DNA of 64,000 nucleotides. It comes from Streptomyces sp. CBMA152. GTDB lineage: Bacteria > Actinomycetota > Actinomycetes > Streptomycetales > Streptomycetaceae. The stretch covers positions 62,001 to 126,000 of the forward strand of contig NZ_MECJ01000015.1 in NCBI RefSeq assembly GCF_014596475.1. The letters run 5' to 3'. The position numbers were made by a program, and so were the translations under genes. The notes beneath the pieces are model-generated. The model was not told where the DNA came from. It ran no database searches and saw only the letters and a program-made list of their open reading frames with translations. Every line of letters starts with the position of its first letter. Within the stretch, counting starts at the first letter, position 1. Below are positions 14,939-24,105 of this stretch, piece by piece.

Positions 14939-15571
14939 ATGGGTCAGCCGGAACGCCCGGAGCAACGGGAAGCAGTGCAGCAGGAGCTTCCCCCGGGGCA
15001 GCGGCTCCAGCGCGGCTGGCCGGTCACGCACTACGGCCCGGTCCCCAAGTTCAAGCCCGAGCGCTGGGAGTTCCGCGTTTTCGGGGCGACCGCCGACGGT
15101 GACAAACACTGCTGGAACCACGAGGAGTTCACGGCGCTGCCGTTCGCCACCGTGGTCGCCGATCTGCACTGTGTCACGAAGTTCTCGATGACCGGGGCCG
15201 AATGGGGCGGAATCCTCGCCCGTACGGTCGCCGAACTCGCGCCGCCCGCCCCCGACGCCACCCATGTGATGGTCTGGGCCGAGTACGGCTTCAGCTCCAA
15301 CCTGCGCCTTTCCGACTTCCTCTCGGACCGCACGGTCTTCGCCACCCACAAGGGCGGTGAGCTCCTGACCGCCGAACACGGCTTCCCGGTCCGGCTCGTC
15401 GTGCCGCATCTGTACGCCTGGAAGGGCCCGAAGTGGGTCCGCGGCATCGAGTACATGACGGCGGACCGGCGGGGCTTCTGGGAGGAGCGGGGCTACCACA
15501 ACATCGGCGACCCCTGGCGGGAGCAGCGCTACTCGTACCAGGAAGAGCCCGGGGACGGCCCCGAGCTCTGA
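14939..15571 (+). CDS. Sulfite-oxidase-like molybdopterin oxidoreductase
   Basis: The 210-residue protein carries only the molybdopterin-binding fold of the sulfite oxidase/YedY family. The likely molybdenum-ligating Cys is in the motif VADLHCVTKFS near residue 79. Other family marks are EYGFSSNLRLSDFL, the VRLVVPHLYAWKGPKWVRGIEYM stretch and the ending WEERGYHNIGDPW. No signal peptide is seen, so it is probably cytoplasmic, unlike periplasmic YedY. There is no heme domain. The ATG at 14939 is preceded by GGAGTC. The substrate is unknown. Such short proteins are common in actinobacteria. Confidence 0.85.
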   Translation: MGQPERPEQREAVQQELPPGQRLQRGWPVTHYGPVPKFKPERWEFRVFGATADGDKHCWNHEEFTALPFATVVADLHCVTKFSMTGAEWGGILARTVAELAPPAPDATHVMVWAEYGFSSNLRLSDFLSDRTVFATHKGGELLTAEHGFPVRLVVPHLYAWKGPKWVRGIEYMTADRRGFWEERGYHNIGDPWREQRYSYQEEPGDGPEL

Positions 15572-15604
15572 GTCCTGCTACCACGCCGGTCTTTTTCGGG
15601 CCGG

Positions 15605-16150
15605 TCAGTGGTGGTACTGGTGCACCACCGCGTGGCCCTTGCCGCGGCCGATCATCCACTTGTTGACGGGCGTCGTGGCCACGAAGGCGAGCGCCAGCGA
15701 CAGGGCGAGCGAGCCCCAGAACAGCCACTGCCCGAGCGTGGCGTTCATGGCGGCCGGCCACAGCGCGATCACCCCGTTGTCGATCAGTTCCATGACCGCG
15801 ATCGAGAGGGTGTCGGCGGCGAGGGCGACCTTGAAGGCCGTACGGAAGTCGACACCGGCCCGGGTGATGCCGCGCAGGGTGAGCGAGTAGCCGAAGAAGA
15901 AGGCGAGGACGGTCGCCAGGATCATCGTCGGCATGTTGCCCCACCCGAAGGCGGTGCCCACGATCATGCCGAGGATCTCGCCGACGGCGCACCCGGTGAG
16001 GCAGTGCAGCGTGGCCTGAGCGGCCATGGACCAGGTGACCTTGCCGCCGGTGTGGCCGTGGTGCTGGTGACCCTGGTGGTCGGCGTGCTCGTGGTGCGCC
16101 GCGTGCTCGTCGTGCTCGTGCTCCGCGTGTACGTGCGTCTCGTGCTGCAT
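15605..16150 (-). CDS. DUF4396 membrane protein with His-rich N-terminus
   Basis: The 181-residue integral membrane protein starts with a histidine-rich tract of about 40 residues (HVHAEHEHDEHAAHHEHADH and on), very likely a metal-binding cytoplasmic or exposed tail. Four hydrophobic segments follow, with ATLHCLTGCAVGEILGM, FFFGYSLTLRG, AADTLSIAVMELIDN and SLALSLALAFVATTP. The pattern matches the DUF4396 family as I recall it. A Cys pair in HCLTGC lies in the first membrane helix. I chose the ATG at 16150, after GGGGGAAG. A CsoR-like operator 49 bases upstream suggests control by copper or a related metal, so a role in metal handling is inferred, not shown. Confidence 0.75.
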   Translation of the reverse strand: MQHETHVHAEHEHDEHAAHHEHADHQGHQHHGHTGGKVTWSMAAQATLHCLTGCAVGEILGMIVGTAFGWGNMPTMILATVLAFFFGYSLTLRGITRAGVDFRTAFKVALAADTLSIAVMELIDNGVIALWPAAMNATLGQWLFWGSLALSLALAFVATTPVNKWMIGRGKGHAVVHQYHH

Positions 16151-16198
16151 GACTTCCCCCAATGCCGGATGACCGTCCCTGTCGATGACTGGAACGGT

Positions 16199-16215
16199 AT
16201 ACCCCCAGGGGGTAT
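16199..16215. promoter_or_regulatory. CsoR-like operator
   Basis: ATACCCCCAGGGGGTAT is a perfect 8-base palindrome around one base, with the C-tract/G-tract flanked by ATA/TAT that is typical of copper-sensing CsoR operators in Streptomyces. It lies 49 bases upstream of the His-rich DUF4396 gene. Related RcnR/InrS repressors use similar tracts, so the metal is not certain. Confidence 0.7.
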
Positions 16216-16256
16216 TCCTCAAGGGTTCATGAACATCTTCGTTGTCATGAACGCCG

Positions 16257-17108
16257 TCATGGGCGCAGCTTCTTGAGCAGCGCGATGTCCGCCGCCTGCC
16301 CCTCCTTGCCGCCGGGCGTCTCGATGATCAGCGGTACGCCCTCGGTCGCCGGGTGGGCGAGCAGCTCCCGGAACGGCTCCGACCCGATGTGGCCGGCGCC
16401 GATGTTCACATGGCGGTCGAGGTGCGAGTCCACGGCCTCCTTGGAGTCATTGGCGTGGATCAGCTTCAGGCGGCCCGGGCCGACGGTCTCCACCAGCAGG
16501 TCGAGCGTCTGCGCGGCCCCGCCGGGGCCCGCGAGGTCGTGCCCGGCCGCGTGGATGTGGCAGGTGTCCAGGCAGACGCCCAGCTTGGGGTGGGCGTCCA
16601 GTGCCTCGAAGTACGGCCCGAAGTCCCAGGTCCGGGAGCAGAGCGAGTACCCCTGCCCGGCCGTCGACTCAAGCAGCAGATACGGGTCGTCGTCGTGCGT
16701 GAGCTCGTCGAGCAGCGGCAGCAGCCGCTCCCGTACCTGCGCCAGCGCCTCGGCGCGCGGCCTGCCGCCGGTCGCCGAGCCGGTGTGCACGACCACGCCG
16801 AGCGCGCCTATCTCCCGGCCCCGCCGCAGCGAGTGCCGCAGCGACTCCACGGACTTCTCGACGGTCGCCTCGGTGTGCGAGCCGAAGTTGATCAGATACG
16901 GGGCGTGGACGTACGCCGTGATCCGCTCGGCCTCGCACTGCGTACGGAAGAGCTCGTCCTGGGCCGGGTTGCCGACCGGGGTCGCCCAGCCGCGCGGGTT
17001 GGCGACGAAGACCTGGACGGTCTCCGCCCGCAGCTCGCGCGCGTAGCTGAGTCCGACCGTGGCGAGGCCGCCGGCCACGGGGACGTGGCCGCCGATGGGG
17101 TTGCGCAT
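16257..17108 (-). CDS. nfo: Endonuclease IV (AP endonuclease, TIM barrel)
   Basis: The 283-residue enzyme should cut DNA at abasic sites in base excision repair. It has the Nfo pattern of zinc ligands: YVHAPYLINFGS, VVHTGSATG, LLLESTAGQGYS, VCLDTCHIHAAGHD, LIHANDSKEAVDSHLDRHVNIGAGHIG and LIIETPG. These supply the expected His, Glu and Asp ligands for three zinc ions. The ATG at 17108 is 9 bases after the kinase stop, with only a weak ribosome site, so translation is probably coupled to the kinase gene. The stop is 41 bases from the CsoR-like site region of the next gene. Confidence 0.92.
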   Translation of the reverse strand: MRNPIGGHVPVAGGLATVGLSYARELRAETVQVFVANPRGWATPVGNPAQDELFRTQCEAERITAYVHAPYLINFGSHTEATVEKSVESLRHSLRRGREIGALGVVVHTGSATGGRPRAEALAQVRERLLPLLDELTHDDDPYLLLESTAGQGYSLCSRTWDFGPYFEALDAHPKLGVCLDTCHIHAAGHDLAGPGGAAQTLDLLVETVGPGRLKLIHANDSKEAVDSHLDRHVNIGAGHIGSEPFRELLAHPATEGVPLIIETPGGKEGQAADIALLKKLRP

Positions 17109-17116
17109 GGGGTGGT

Positions 17117-19096
17117 TCAGAGTCCCTTGGTCTTGATGGTGATCGTGGAGCCCTCGGGCGCCTGGTCGCCGCCGTTCACCGACTGGCTGGCGATCTCGTC
17201 GCTGAGGAACGGGAACCCGTGGTCGACCTTGACCTTGAAGCCGGCCTTCTCCAGCTCCTTCTGCGCGTCGCCCGACTTCTCGCCGGTCACCTTGGGCACG
17301 GTGATCATCCGCGGGCCCTTGGAGACGGTGAGCGTGACCGTGTCGCCCTTGGCCGCCTGGGCGCCCGCGGCCGTGGACTGGGCCGCGATCTTGCCCGCGT
17401 CCTCCGGTGAGTTGACCTGCTCGGGCGCGATCTCCACGGTCAGACCGGCGTCCTTCATGGCGGCGGTGGCGTCGGCCACCGAGTCGCCGACGACCTTGGG
17501 GACCTCGACGGGGGCGCCCTTGCTGACGACGAGGGCGACGGCGGCGTCCGCGCGGCGCGGGGTGCCGGCGGCCGGGGCCGTGCTGACGACCGAGCCCTGG
17601 TCGGTGTCCTCGTTGAACTCCTGGGTCACCGAGCCCGGGGTCAGCCCCGCGTCGGCGAGCGCCTTCTTGGCGTCGTCGAGGGACTTGCCGGTGACGTCCG
17701 GGACCTTGACCATCTCGGGGCCGCGCGAGACCACGACGGTCACCGACGCGTTGCCGCGCACGCGCGCGCCCGTCGCCGGATCCGTCTCGATCACCTGGCC
17801 GCGCTTGACGGTGTCGCTGTAGCGGCCCTCGACCTTGCGTACGGAGAGACCGGCGTCCGAGAGCCGCTTCTTCGCGGCGCTCTCGCTCTGCCCGATGACG
17901 GCCGGGACGTGGGTGAACTGGCCGGAGTTGATGTACCAGACACCGGCGCCGACGCCCAGGACCAGGAGCACGGCGGCGAGCAGCGCGATCAGACCGCGCC
18001 GCCCGTTCAGTACGAGCCGGGGGCGCCGCCCGCCGTGCCCGCGCGCGGGGGCGGGCTCGGGCGTCGGCATCACCAGCCTGCTCGTCCGGTTCATCGGGTC
18101 CTGCTCGGCCGGGAGCGGGGCGGCGCCCGCCGGGGTCGCGGCGGGCCGCGCCGGGGTGGCCACCGCGCGCGGTATGACGCTCGTACGGTCCTCGGAGCCG
18201 GAACTGCCCGCAGCCGGGCGGGCCTGCGGCGGCACCGCGTCCAGCTGTTCGTCGCCCAGCGCCGCGCGCGCCTGGCGGGTCTGCGCGAGCAGCCCCACCG
18301 CGTCGTACGGACGGACCTCGGGGTCGCGCGCGGTCGCCGACGCCACCAGCTCGTCCAGCTCGACCGCGAGGCCGGGCACGACGGCGGACGGCGCGGGCAC
18401 GCCCTCGTGGAGGTGGGCGTAGAGGATCTGGGCGGCGGTGTCCCCGGTGTGCGGCTTGGCGCCGGTGAGCATCTCGTAGAGGACGACACCGCACGCGTAG
18501 ACGTCGGCGCGGGTGTCGGCGGTGCCTTGCTCGATCTGCTCGGGGGCGAGGTAGGAGACGGTGCCGAGGACGCCGCCGGTGGTGCTGGTGACCGCGTCGA
18601 CCGCCCTGACCAGGCCGAAGTCGGCGACCTTGACCCGGCCGTCGTCCCCTATGAGCACGTTCTCGGGCTTCATGTCGCGGTGCACGAACCCGGCCCGGTG
18701 CGCGGCGCCGAGGGCTGCGAGGACCGGCTCCAGGATGTCGAGGGCGGCCCGGGGCTGCAGGGCCCCGCGCTCGCGCAGTACGTCCCGCAGGGTGCAGCCC
18801 GCCACGTACTCCATCGCCAGGTACACGTATCCGCCGGCCGTGCCCTGGTCGAAGACGCCCACCACATTGGGGTGCGCGAGCCGGGCCACGGACTTGGCCT
18901 CGCGGATGAACCGCTCGACGAAGGAGCCGTCGGCGGCGAGCGCCGGGTGCATCACCTTGAGGGCGAGCACCCGGTCGAGCCGGGTGTCGACGGCCCGGTA
19001 GACCGTGGCCATACCGCCGACGGCGATGCGCGCCTCGACTCGGTAGCGGCCGTCGAGCACCTGCCCGACGAGGGGGTCCTGAAGGGTCGTATCCAC
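17117..19096 (-). CDS. pkaF: Ser/Thr protein kinase with four PASTA domains (PknB type)
   Basis: The 659-residue membrane kinase has an N-terminal catalytic domain: glycine loop IAVGGMATVYRA (residues 24-35), ATP-binding Lys47, HRDMKPEN catalytic loop, DFG in VKVADFGL, and APEQ. A Pro/Ala-rich linker leads to one transmembrane helix at about residue 350-370 (GLIALLAAVLLVLGVGAGVWYI), then four PASTA repeats outside the cell (VPAVIGQSESAA, VPDVTGKSLDDA, VPKVVGDSVADA, VPKVTGEKSGDA), which bind peptidoglycan fragments. This is the architecture of PknB-type wall-sensing kinases. From memory it corresponds to PkaF. GTG at 19096 fits the conserved start DTTLQDPLVGQ; an upstream GTG at 19126 would add 10 residues. 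Confidence 0.92.
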   Translation of the reverse strand: MDTTLQDPLVGQVLDGRYRVEARIAVGGMATVYRAVDTRLDRVLALKVMHPALAADGSFVERFIREAKSVARLAHPNVVGVFDQGTAGGYVYLAMEYVAGCTLRDVLRERGALQPRAALDILEPVLAALGAAHRAGFVHRDMKPENVLIGDDGRVKVADFGLVRAVDAVTSTTGGVLGTVSYLAPEQIEQGTADTRADVYACGVVLYEMLTGAKPHTGDTAAQILYAHLHEGVPAPSAVVPGLAVELDELVASATARDPEVRPYDAVGLLAQTRQARAALGDEQLDAVPPQARPAAGSSGSEDRTSVIPRAVATPARPAATPAGAAPLPAEQDPMNRTSRLVMPTPEPAPARGHGGRRPRLVLNGRRGLIALLAAVLLVLGVGAGVWYINSGQFTHVPAVIGQSESAAKKRLSDAGLSVRKVEGRYSDTVKRGQVIETDPATGARVRGNASVTVVVSRGPEMVKVPDVTGKSLDDAKKALADAGLTPGSVTQEFNEDTDQGSVVSTAPAAGTPRRADAAVALVVSKGAPVEVPKVVGDSVADATAAMKDAGLTVEIAPEQVNSPEDAGKIAAQSTAAGAQAAKGDTVTLTVSKGPRMITVPKVTGEKSGDAQKELEKAGFKVKVDHGFPFLSDEIASQSVNGGDQAPEGSTITIKTKGL

Positions 19097-19130
19097 GCAG
19101 GAGAGTCTACGAGCGGCCACCGACACCCCG

Positions 19131-19156
19131 ACCGCCCCGGGGCATCCCGGGGCGGT
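19131..19156 (-). terminator. GC-rich hairpin between thiG and the kinase gene
   Basis: An 11-base perfect inverted repeat (ACCGCCCCGGG with CCCGGGGCGGT) with a 4-base loop lies 52 bases after the thiG stop and 34 bases before the kinase start at 19096. It is the likely end of the thiOSG transcript. No T-run follows. Confidence 0.65.
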
Positions 19157-19207
19157 ACTGCAGCCGACCTGTAACAGCGCGGCCGCCTCGCGGTGCTGTA
19201 CGAAGCC

Positions 19208-20005
<798 letters not shown>

Positions 20006-20221
20006 TCAGCCTCCCTGTACGGCGGTAAGGACCTCGACGCGGTCGCCGTCGCCGAGCGTGGTGGCGGACCACTCGCCGCGCGGCACCACCATCTCGTTGA
20101 CGGCGGCGGCGACCCCGGCGGGCGCGGGGGTCAGGGTGGCGACGAGCACGTCCAGAGTGGTGCCCGCGGCGAGGTCGCGTACCTCACCGTTCACAGAGAC
20201 GGTCAGCACGGAGACGGTCAT
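20006..20221 (-). CDS. thiS: Sulfur carrier protein ThiS
   Basis: The 71-residue ubiquitin-like protein carries sulfur as a C-terminal thiocarboxylate for thiazole formation. It ends in the required Gly-Gly (VQGG). The body shows the beta-grasp pattern VSVNGEVRDLAAGTTLDVLVATL and AAAVNEMVVPRGEWSATTLGDGDRVEVLTAV. It overlaps the end of thiO by 4 bases and precedes thiG by 3, so expression is coupled. No ThiF-type adenylating enzyme is found in this window, so activation must come from elsewhere. Confidence 0.94.
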   Translation of the reverse strand: MTVSVLTVSVNGEVRDLAAGTTLDVLVATLTPAPAGVAAAVNEMVVPRGEWSATTLGDGDRVEVLTAVQGG

Positions 20222-21399
20222 ACGGTCAGCTCCTGCGGTGCGGACTCCGCCGGGGCGGAGGTGAAGCGGCGGGGGGTGAACGGACGGGCCTCGTCCGGGA
20301 GTTCACCGGTGGTCAGCGCGTGCGCCAGCGCGTCGCCGGTGACGGGGGTGAGCAGCACCCCGTTGCGGTAGTGGCCGGTGGCCAGGTGCAGGCCGGGCAG
20401 CGCGGTCGGGCCGAGCAGCGGCGCGTTGTCGGGGGAGCCGGGGCGCAGCCCGGCGCGGGTCTCGGTCAGCGGCAGTTCGGTGATGCCGGGCACCAGCTCG
20501 TGCGCGTCGCGCAGCAGCTCGTAGACCCCGCCCGCGGTGACCGTGGTGTCCCAGCCCAGCTCCTCGCTGGTCGCGCCGACGACGAGCTCGCCGTCGGCGC
20601 GCGGCACCAGATAGACATGGCTGCCCCGGACGACCGCGCGGACCGTGCGGGACAGGAACGGCGCGTACGCGGGCGGCACGGTGAGCCGCAGCACCTGGCC
20701 CTTGACCGGCCGCACCGGCGGCAGCAGCTCGGCCGGGACGCCCGCGAGGCGCCCGCTGAGGCTGCCGCCCGCGAGCACCACTTGGCCTGCGGTGAGCGCG
20801 GTCCCGTCGGTCAGGACGGCCCCGGCGGCCCGCTCCCGTACGACCGAGAGCCGTTCCGCCCACTGGCGGTGGAAGCGGACCCCGGCCCGCTCGCACGCCA
20901 CGACCAGGGCTTTCGCCAGGCGGCGCGGGTCGATCTGGTGGTCGCCGTCGACCCGCAGCCCGCCGCGTACGCCGGGTGCCAGCATCGGTTCGAGCTTTCG
21001 GCACTCGCGCCCGGTCAGCCACTGCGAGTCGAGCCCGGAGCGCTGCTGGAGCGCGTGCAGTTCGCGCAGATGGGCGCGGTCGTCGGCGTCCAGGGCGACC
21101 GCCAGCGTGCCGCAGGCGCGGTAGCCGGTCTCCAGACCGCTCGCCTGCTCCAGCTCGGCCACGAAGTCCGGGTAGCGGCGCGCGGAGGCCAGGTTGAGGC
21201 CGAGCAGCGTCTCCTCGCCGTAGTGCAGTTCGGTGACGGCGGCGAGCATGCCCGCGGCCACCTGGGCGGCCCCGCCGCCCGGTTCGGGGTCGGCGAGCGC
21301 GGTGCGCAGTCCGCGCTGCGCGGCCCGCCAGGCCGTCACGAGGCCGATGATGCCGCCTCCGACGACGAGCACGTCCGACCCGTTCTCGGATGAATGCAT
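20218..21399 (-). CDS. thiO: Glycine oxidase ThiO
   Basis: The FAD enzyme oxidises glycine to the imine (dehydroglycine) used by ThiG. The 393-residue product has an N-terminal dinucleotide-binding motif VVGGGIIGLVTAWRAAQRG, the GMLAAVTEL segment typical of glycine oxidases, and the C-terminal GLRPGSPDNAPLLG and LATGHYRNGVLLTP motifs that complete the FAD site. Using ThiO rather than ThiH means the pathway here needs oxygen, as expected for an aerobic soil actinomycete. The ATG at 21399 lies just downstream of a TPP riboswitch. Confidence 0.94.
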   Translation of the reverse strand: MHSSENGSDVLVVGGGIIGLVTAWRAAQRGLRTALADPEPGGGAAQVAAGMLAAVTELHYGEETLLGLNLASARRYPDFVAELEQASGLETGYRACGTLAVALDADDRAHLRELHALQQRSGLDSQWLTGRECRKLEPMLAPGVRGGLRVDGDHQIDPRRLAKALVVACERAGVRFHRQWAERLSVVRERAAGAVLTDGTALTAGQVVLAGGSLSGRLAGVPAELLPPVRPVKGQVLRLTVPPAYAPFLSRTVRAVVRGSHVYLVPRADGELVVGATSEELGWDTTVTAGGVYELLRDAHELVPGITELPLTETRAGLRPGSPDNAPLLGPTALPGLHLATGHYRNGVLLTPVTGDALAHALTTGELPDEARPFTPRRFTSAPAESAPQELTV

Positions 21400-21407
21400 G
21401 GGCGTCC

Positions 21408-21503
21408 AGCCCCTCCCTTCGCCGGCATGACCCGGATCAGGTTCGTACGGTCGGAGGCCGCTTCAGCCTCCCTCTCAGCCCGTTGCGTCCGGGCTCCCGC
21501 GAG
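21408..21503 (-). promoter_or_regulatory. TPP riboswitch (THI element) upstream of thiO
   Basis: On the minus strand the conserved THI core elements are present: GGGCTGAGAGGGAGGCT, then CGAACCTGATCCGGGTCATG and CCGGCGAAGGGAGGGG. These form the two TPP-binding arms. The end of the element (GGGAGGGG) contains the likely thiO ribosome site, and no T-run terminator follows, so control is probably at translation start: TPP binding would hide the ribosome site of thiO and so reduce thiOSG. Confidence 0.93.
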
Positions 21504-21648
21504 ATGGTTTTCGTCCCGCCGGGGCGCCCGGGGCAGGGCCCCGGGGCGACGGCGGTACGTCGGCCAGACTAACCCCAGCGCCCCCTCGGCAGTAGGGAGC
21601 GTCCGAGCCGGGGTACCTGACGCTGTGTCAGATGTTTATGGTGATCGG

Positions 21649-22869
21649 GTGAGCGAACAGCAGACGCATGCGGAACAGCGGCACGTGGTCGTCGTCGGCG
21701 CGGGCATGGCCGGCGTCCAGACGGCGGTGGCCCTGCGTGAACAGGGCTTTCCGGGCCGGATCACCCTCATCGGGGCCGAGCCCCACCAGCCGTACGACCG
21801 GCCCCCGCTCTCCAAGGCGGTGCTGCTCGGCAAGGCGGAGGGCTCGGCCTTCGAGGTGGACTTCGAAGGGCTCGGTGTCGAGCTGCGCCTGGGCGAGAGC
21901 GTCACCGGCGTACGCGCGCGTGAGCACGAGATCGACACCGCGGCCGGGCCCGTCCCGTACGACGTCCTGGTGATCGCCTCCGGCGCGGAGCCCATCACCC
22001 TGCCGGGTATCTCGGACCTGCCCGATGTGCATCTGCTGCGCACCCTGGACGACGCCGGGCGGCTGCGCGCGGTCCTCACCGACCAGCGGCGGATCGTGGT
22101 CGTGGGGGCGGGCTGGATCGGCGCCGAGTTCGCCACGGCCGCGCGCGAGGCGGGCTGCGCGGTCACCGTCGTCGAGGCCGCCGAACGCCCGCTCGCGGGC
22201 GCGCTGCCCGCCGAGGTCACCGAGCCGATGGCCGCCTGGTACGCGGAGAGCGGCGCCGAACTGCTCACCCACGCGCGCGTGGCGGCCCTCGAACCCGGCG
22301 CCGTCCTGCTCGCCGACGGGCGGCGCCTGGTCGCCGACGCGGTCGTCGTCGGCATCGGCGCCCGGCCCACCACCGACTGGCTGGAGGACACCGGCATCGA
22401 GCGCGGCCGCGAAGGCGCCATCACGGCCGACGACCGGCTGCGCACCTCGCTGCCCGATGTGTACGCGGTCGGCGACTGCGCCTCCTTCCCTTCGGGAAGG
22501 TACGGGGAGCGGCTGCTCATCCACCACTGGGACAACGCCCTCCAGGGCCCGCGCACGGTCGCCGCGGACATCGTCGGCGAGGCGGTGCGGCCGTACGACC
22601 CGGTGCCGTACTTCTGGTCGGAGCAGTTCGGGCGGTTCGTGCAGTACGTCGGCCACCACCGCGGCGCCGACCGGCTGCTGTGGCGGGGCGACCCGTCGGG
22701 CGCCGCGTGGACGGTGTGCTGGCTGCGGGACGGGGTGCTCGTCGCCCTCCTGGCCGTCGGCCGACCGCGCGATCTGGCACAGGGCCGCAAGCTCATCGAG
22801 GCAGGTGCGGCGCTGGATCCGGCCCGCGCCGCCGACCCGTCGGTCCCTCTCAAGGCGGCAGCTGGCTGA
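21649..22869 (+). CDS. NAD(P)/FAD-dependent ferredoxin-reductase-like oxidoreductase
   Basis: The 406-residue flavoprotein belongs to the pyridine nucleotide-disulfide fold, rubredoxin/ferredoxin reductase subgroup. The FAD motif VVVGAGMAGVQTAVALRE is at the N-terminus, followed by AEPHQPYDRPPLSK, a hallmark of this subgroup. The NAD(P) motif is VVVGAGWIGAEFA near residue 147, and DVYAVGDCASF closes the FAD site. No redox Cys pair is present. Its electron-transfer partner is not encoded nearby. The GTG at 21649 fits the family; TTTATG at 21635-21640 could be a -10 that gives a nearly leaderless mRNA. It is divergent from thiO. Confidence 0.88.
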   Translation: MSEQQTHAEQRHVVVVGAGMAGVQTAVALREQGFPGRITLIGAEPHQPYDRPPLSKAVLLGKAEGSAFEVDFEGLGVELRLGESVTGVRAREHEIDTAAGPVPYDVLVIASGAEPITLPGISDLPDVHLLRTLDDAGRLRAVLTDQRRIVVVGAGWIGAEFATAAREAGCAVTVVEAAERPLAGALPAEVTEPMAAWYAESGAELLTHARVAALEPGAVLLADGRRLVADAVVVGIGARPTTDWLEDTGIERGREGAITADDRLRTSLPDVYAVGDCASFPSGRYGERLLIHHWDNALQGPRTVAADIVGEAVRPYDPVPYFWSEQFGRFVQYVGHHRGADRLLWRGDPSGAAWTVCWLRDGVLVALLAVGRPRDLAQGRKLIEAGAALDPARAADPSVPLKAAAG

Positions 22870-22912
22870 GCTCCGGCTACCGGCTGTCAGTGGCAGATGG
22901 CAGGCTTGTCCC

Positions 22913-23278
22913 GTGACCGAGATTGACGCAAAAACCGATGCACTCGTCCCCGCCTGGCTCCACCTCCCCGACATCGCGGAGATGCTCGATGTCGAGGTGA
23001 CGCGCGTGCGGCAGCTGGTCAAGGAGGGCCAGCTCATCGCCGTGCGCCGCGGTGAGAACCGGACGCTGCAGGTGCCCGCCGCCTTCATCGACGGCGACAA
23101 GGTCGTCAAGGGCCTCGCCGGGACCCTGACGCTGCTGCGGGACGACGGCTACTCCGACGAAGAGATGCTCGAGTGGCTCTTCACCTCCGACCCGACCCTG
23201 CCCGGCACCCCCGCGCAGGCCCTGAGCGAGAATCGCGGCACGGAGGTGAAGCGCCGCGCCCAGGCGCTCGCCGTCTGA
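22913..23278 (+). CDS. Rv2175c-family winged helix DNA-binding protein
   Basis: The 121-residue protein has a helix-turn-helix of the excisionase-like type ([44 protein letters not shown]) followed by a C-terminal helical domain ([24 protein letters not shown]). This is the Mycobacterium Rv2175c pattern. Rv2175c is a nucleoid-type DNA-binding protein phosphorylated on Thr9 by the kinase PknL, encoded next to it. Here the N-terminus has Thr8 in a similar place, and a PASTA kinase lies about 4 kb away, so regulation by phosphorylation is plausible. The GTG at 22913 has no good ribosome site; the mRNA may be leaderless. Confidence 0.82.
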   Translation: MTEIDAKTDALVPAWLHLPDIAEMLDVEVTRVRQLVKEGQLIAVRRGENRTLQVPAAFIDGDKVVKGLAGTLTLLRDDGYSDEEMLEWLFTSDPTLPGTPAQALSENRGTEVKRRAQALAV

Positions 23279-23352
23279 CCTGGATCGTTCGACAGGTGGG
23301 TACGGACCGGCTCGTCCGGTCCGTACCGCACCGGACCCAACGGGGGACCTTC

Positions 23353-24009
23353 ATGCCCACGGCCCGTGAGCAGCTCGCCGACGCCCGGCTCTACCTCTGC
23401 ACGGACGCCCGCAGGCGCCAGGGCGACCTGCCCGCGTTCCTGGACGCGGTGCTGTCCTCGGGCGTGGACATCGTGCAGCTGCGGGACAAGGGCATGGAGG
23501 CCGCCGAGGAGCTGGAGCACCTGGCCGTCTTCGCCGACGCCTGCCGCCGGCACGGCAAGCTGCTCTCGGTCAACGACCGGGCGGACGTGGCGCACGCCAT
23601 CGGCGCCGACGTGCTGCACCTGGGCCAGGGCGATCTGCCGGTCCCGGCCGCCCGCGCGATCCTCGGCGACGAGGTCCTGATCGGCCGCTCCACCCACGCC
23701 GACGCGGAGGCCTTCGCGGCCGCCGTGGAGCCCGGCGTGGACTACTTCTGCACCGGCCCCTGCTGGCCCACCCCGACCAAGCCGGGCCGCCACGCCCCGG
23801 GCCTGGACCTGGTGCGTTACACGGCCTCGCTCGGCATCGCGCGGCCCTGGTTCGCCATCGGCGGCATCGACGCGGCCAACCTCGACGAGGTCCTTGACGC
23901 GGGCGCCGAGAGGATCGTGGTCGTCCGCGCGATCACCGAGGCGGACGATCCCGCCGAGGCGACGGCGAACCTCGCGAAGCGCATACGTGAACGCGCGGTG
24001 GCTCGGTAA
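23353..24009 (+). CDS. thiE: Thiamin phosphate synthase
   Basis: ThiE joins hydroxymethylpyrimidine pyrophosphate and thiazole phosphate to thiamin phosphate. The 218-residue barrel shows the motifs [20 protein letters not shown] (pyrophosphate binding), [24 protein letters not shown], the [12 protein letters not shown] loop, and [29 protein letters not shown]. All are at the expected places. It is on the opposite strand from thiOSG with two genes in between and no TPP riboswitch of its own in the 74-base gap, so it is probably not under the same control. The ATG at 23353 is the usual family start ([18 protein letters not shown]). Confidence 0.95.
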   Translation: MPTAREQLADARLYLCTDARRRQGDLPAFLDAVLSSGVDIVQLRDKGMEAAEELEHLAVFADACRRHGKLLSVNDRADVAHAIGADVLHLGQGDLPVPAARAILGDEVLIGRSTHADAEAFAAAVEPGVDYFCTGPCWPTPTKPGRHAPGLDLVRYTASLGIARPWFAIGGIDAANLDEVLDAGAERIVVVRAITEADDPAEATANLAKRIRERAVAR

Positions 24010-24014
24010 AGGTC

Positions 24015-24057
24015 ATTTGTCCGAGGGGTGGACAAGAGTCCGGCAATGCGGACAAAT
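24015..24057. repeat. Nested inverted repeats between thiE and metF
   Basis: Outer arms ATTTGTCCG (24015-24023) and CGGACAAAT (24049-24057) are perfect 9-base inverted repeats. Inside, TTGTCC and GGACAA (24017-24035) form a second pair sharing the left arm. The half-site GGACAA thus occurs three times. It lies just upstream of a candidate metF promoter and just after thiE, so it may be an operator for metF or part of the thiE terminator. Confidence 0.6.
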
Positions 24058-24070
24058 TACCTTCCCCTTG

Positions 24071-24099
24071 TTGGGCGACCGGCGGAGCCTGGCTAACCT
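24071..24099 (+). promoter_or_regulatory. Candidate metF promoter giving a leaderless mRNA
   Basis: TTGGGC and TAACCT are spaced by 17 bases. The expected start of transcription, about 7 bases after the -10, coincides with the A of the metF ATG at 24106. There is no ribosome site before that ATG, which agrees with a leaderless message. Confidence 0.5.
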
Positions 24100-24105
24100 G
24101 CGAGT

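Noticed and set aside
15572..15604. Possible terminator between the Moco oxidoreductase and DUF4396 genes
   Set aside because: GCCGGT occurs twice here but as a direct, not inverted, repeat; no stable hairpin forms.
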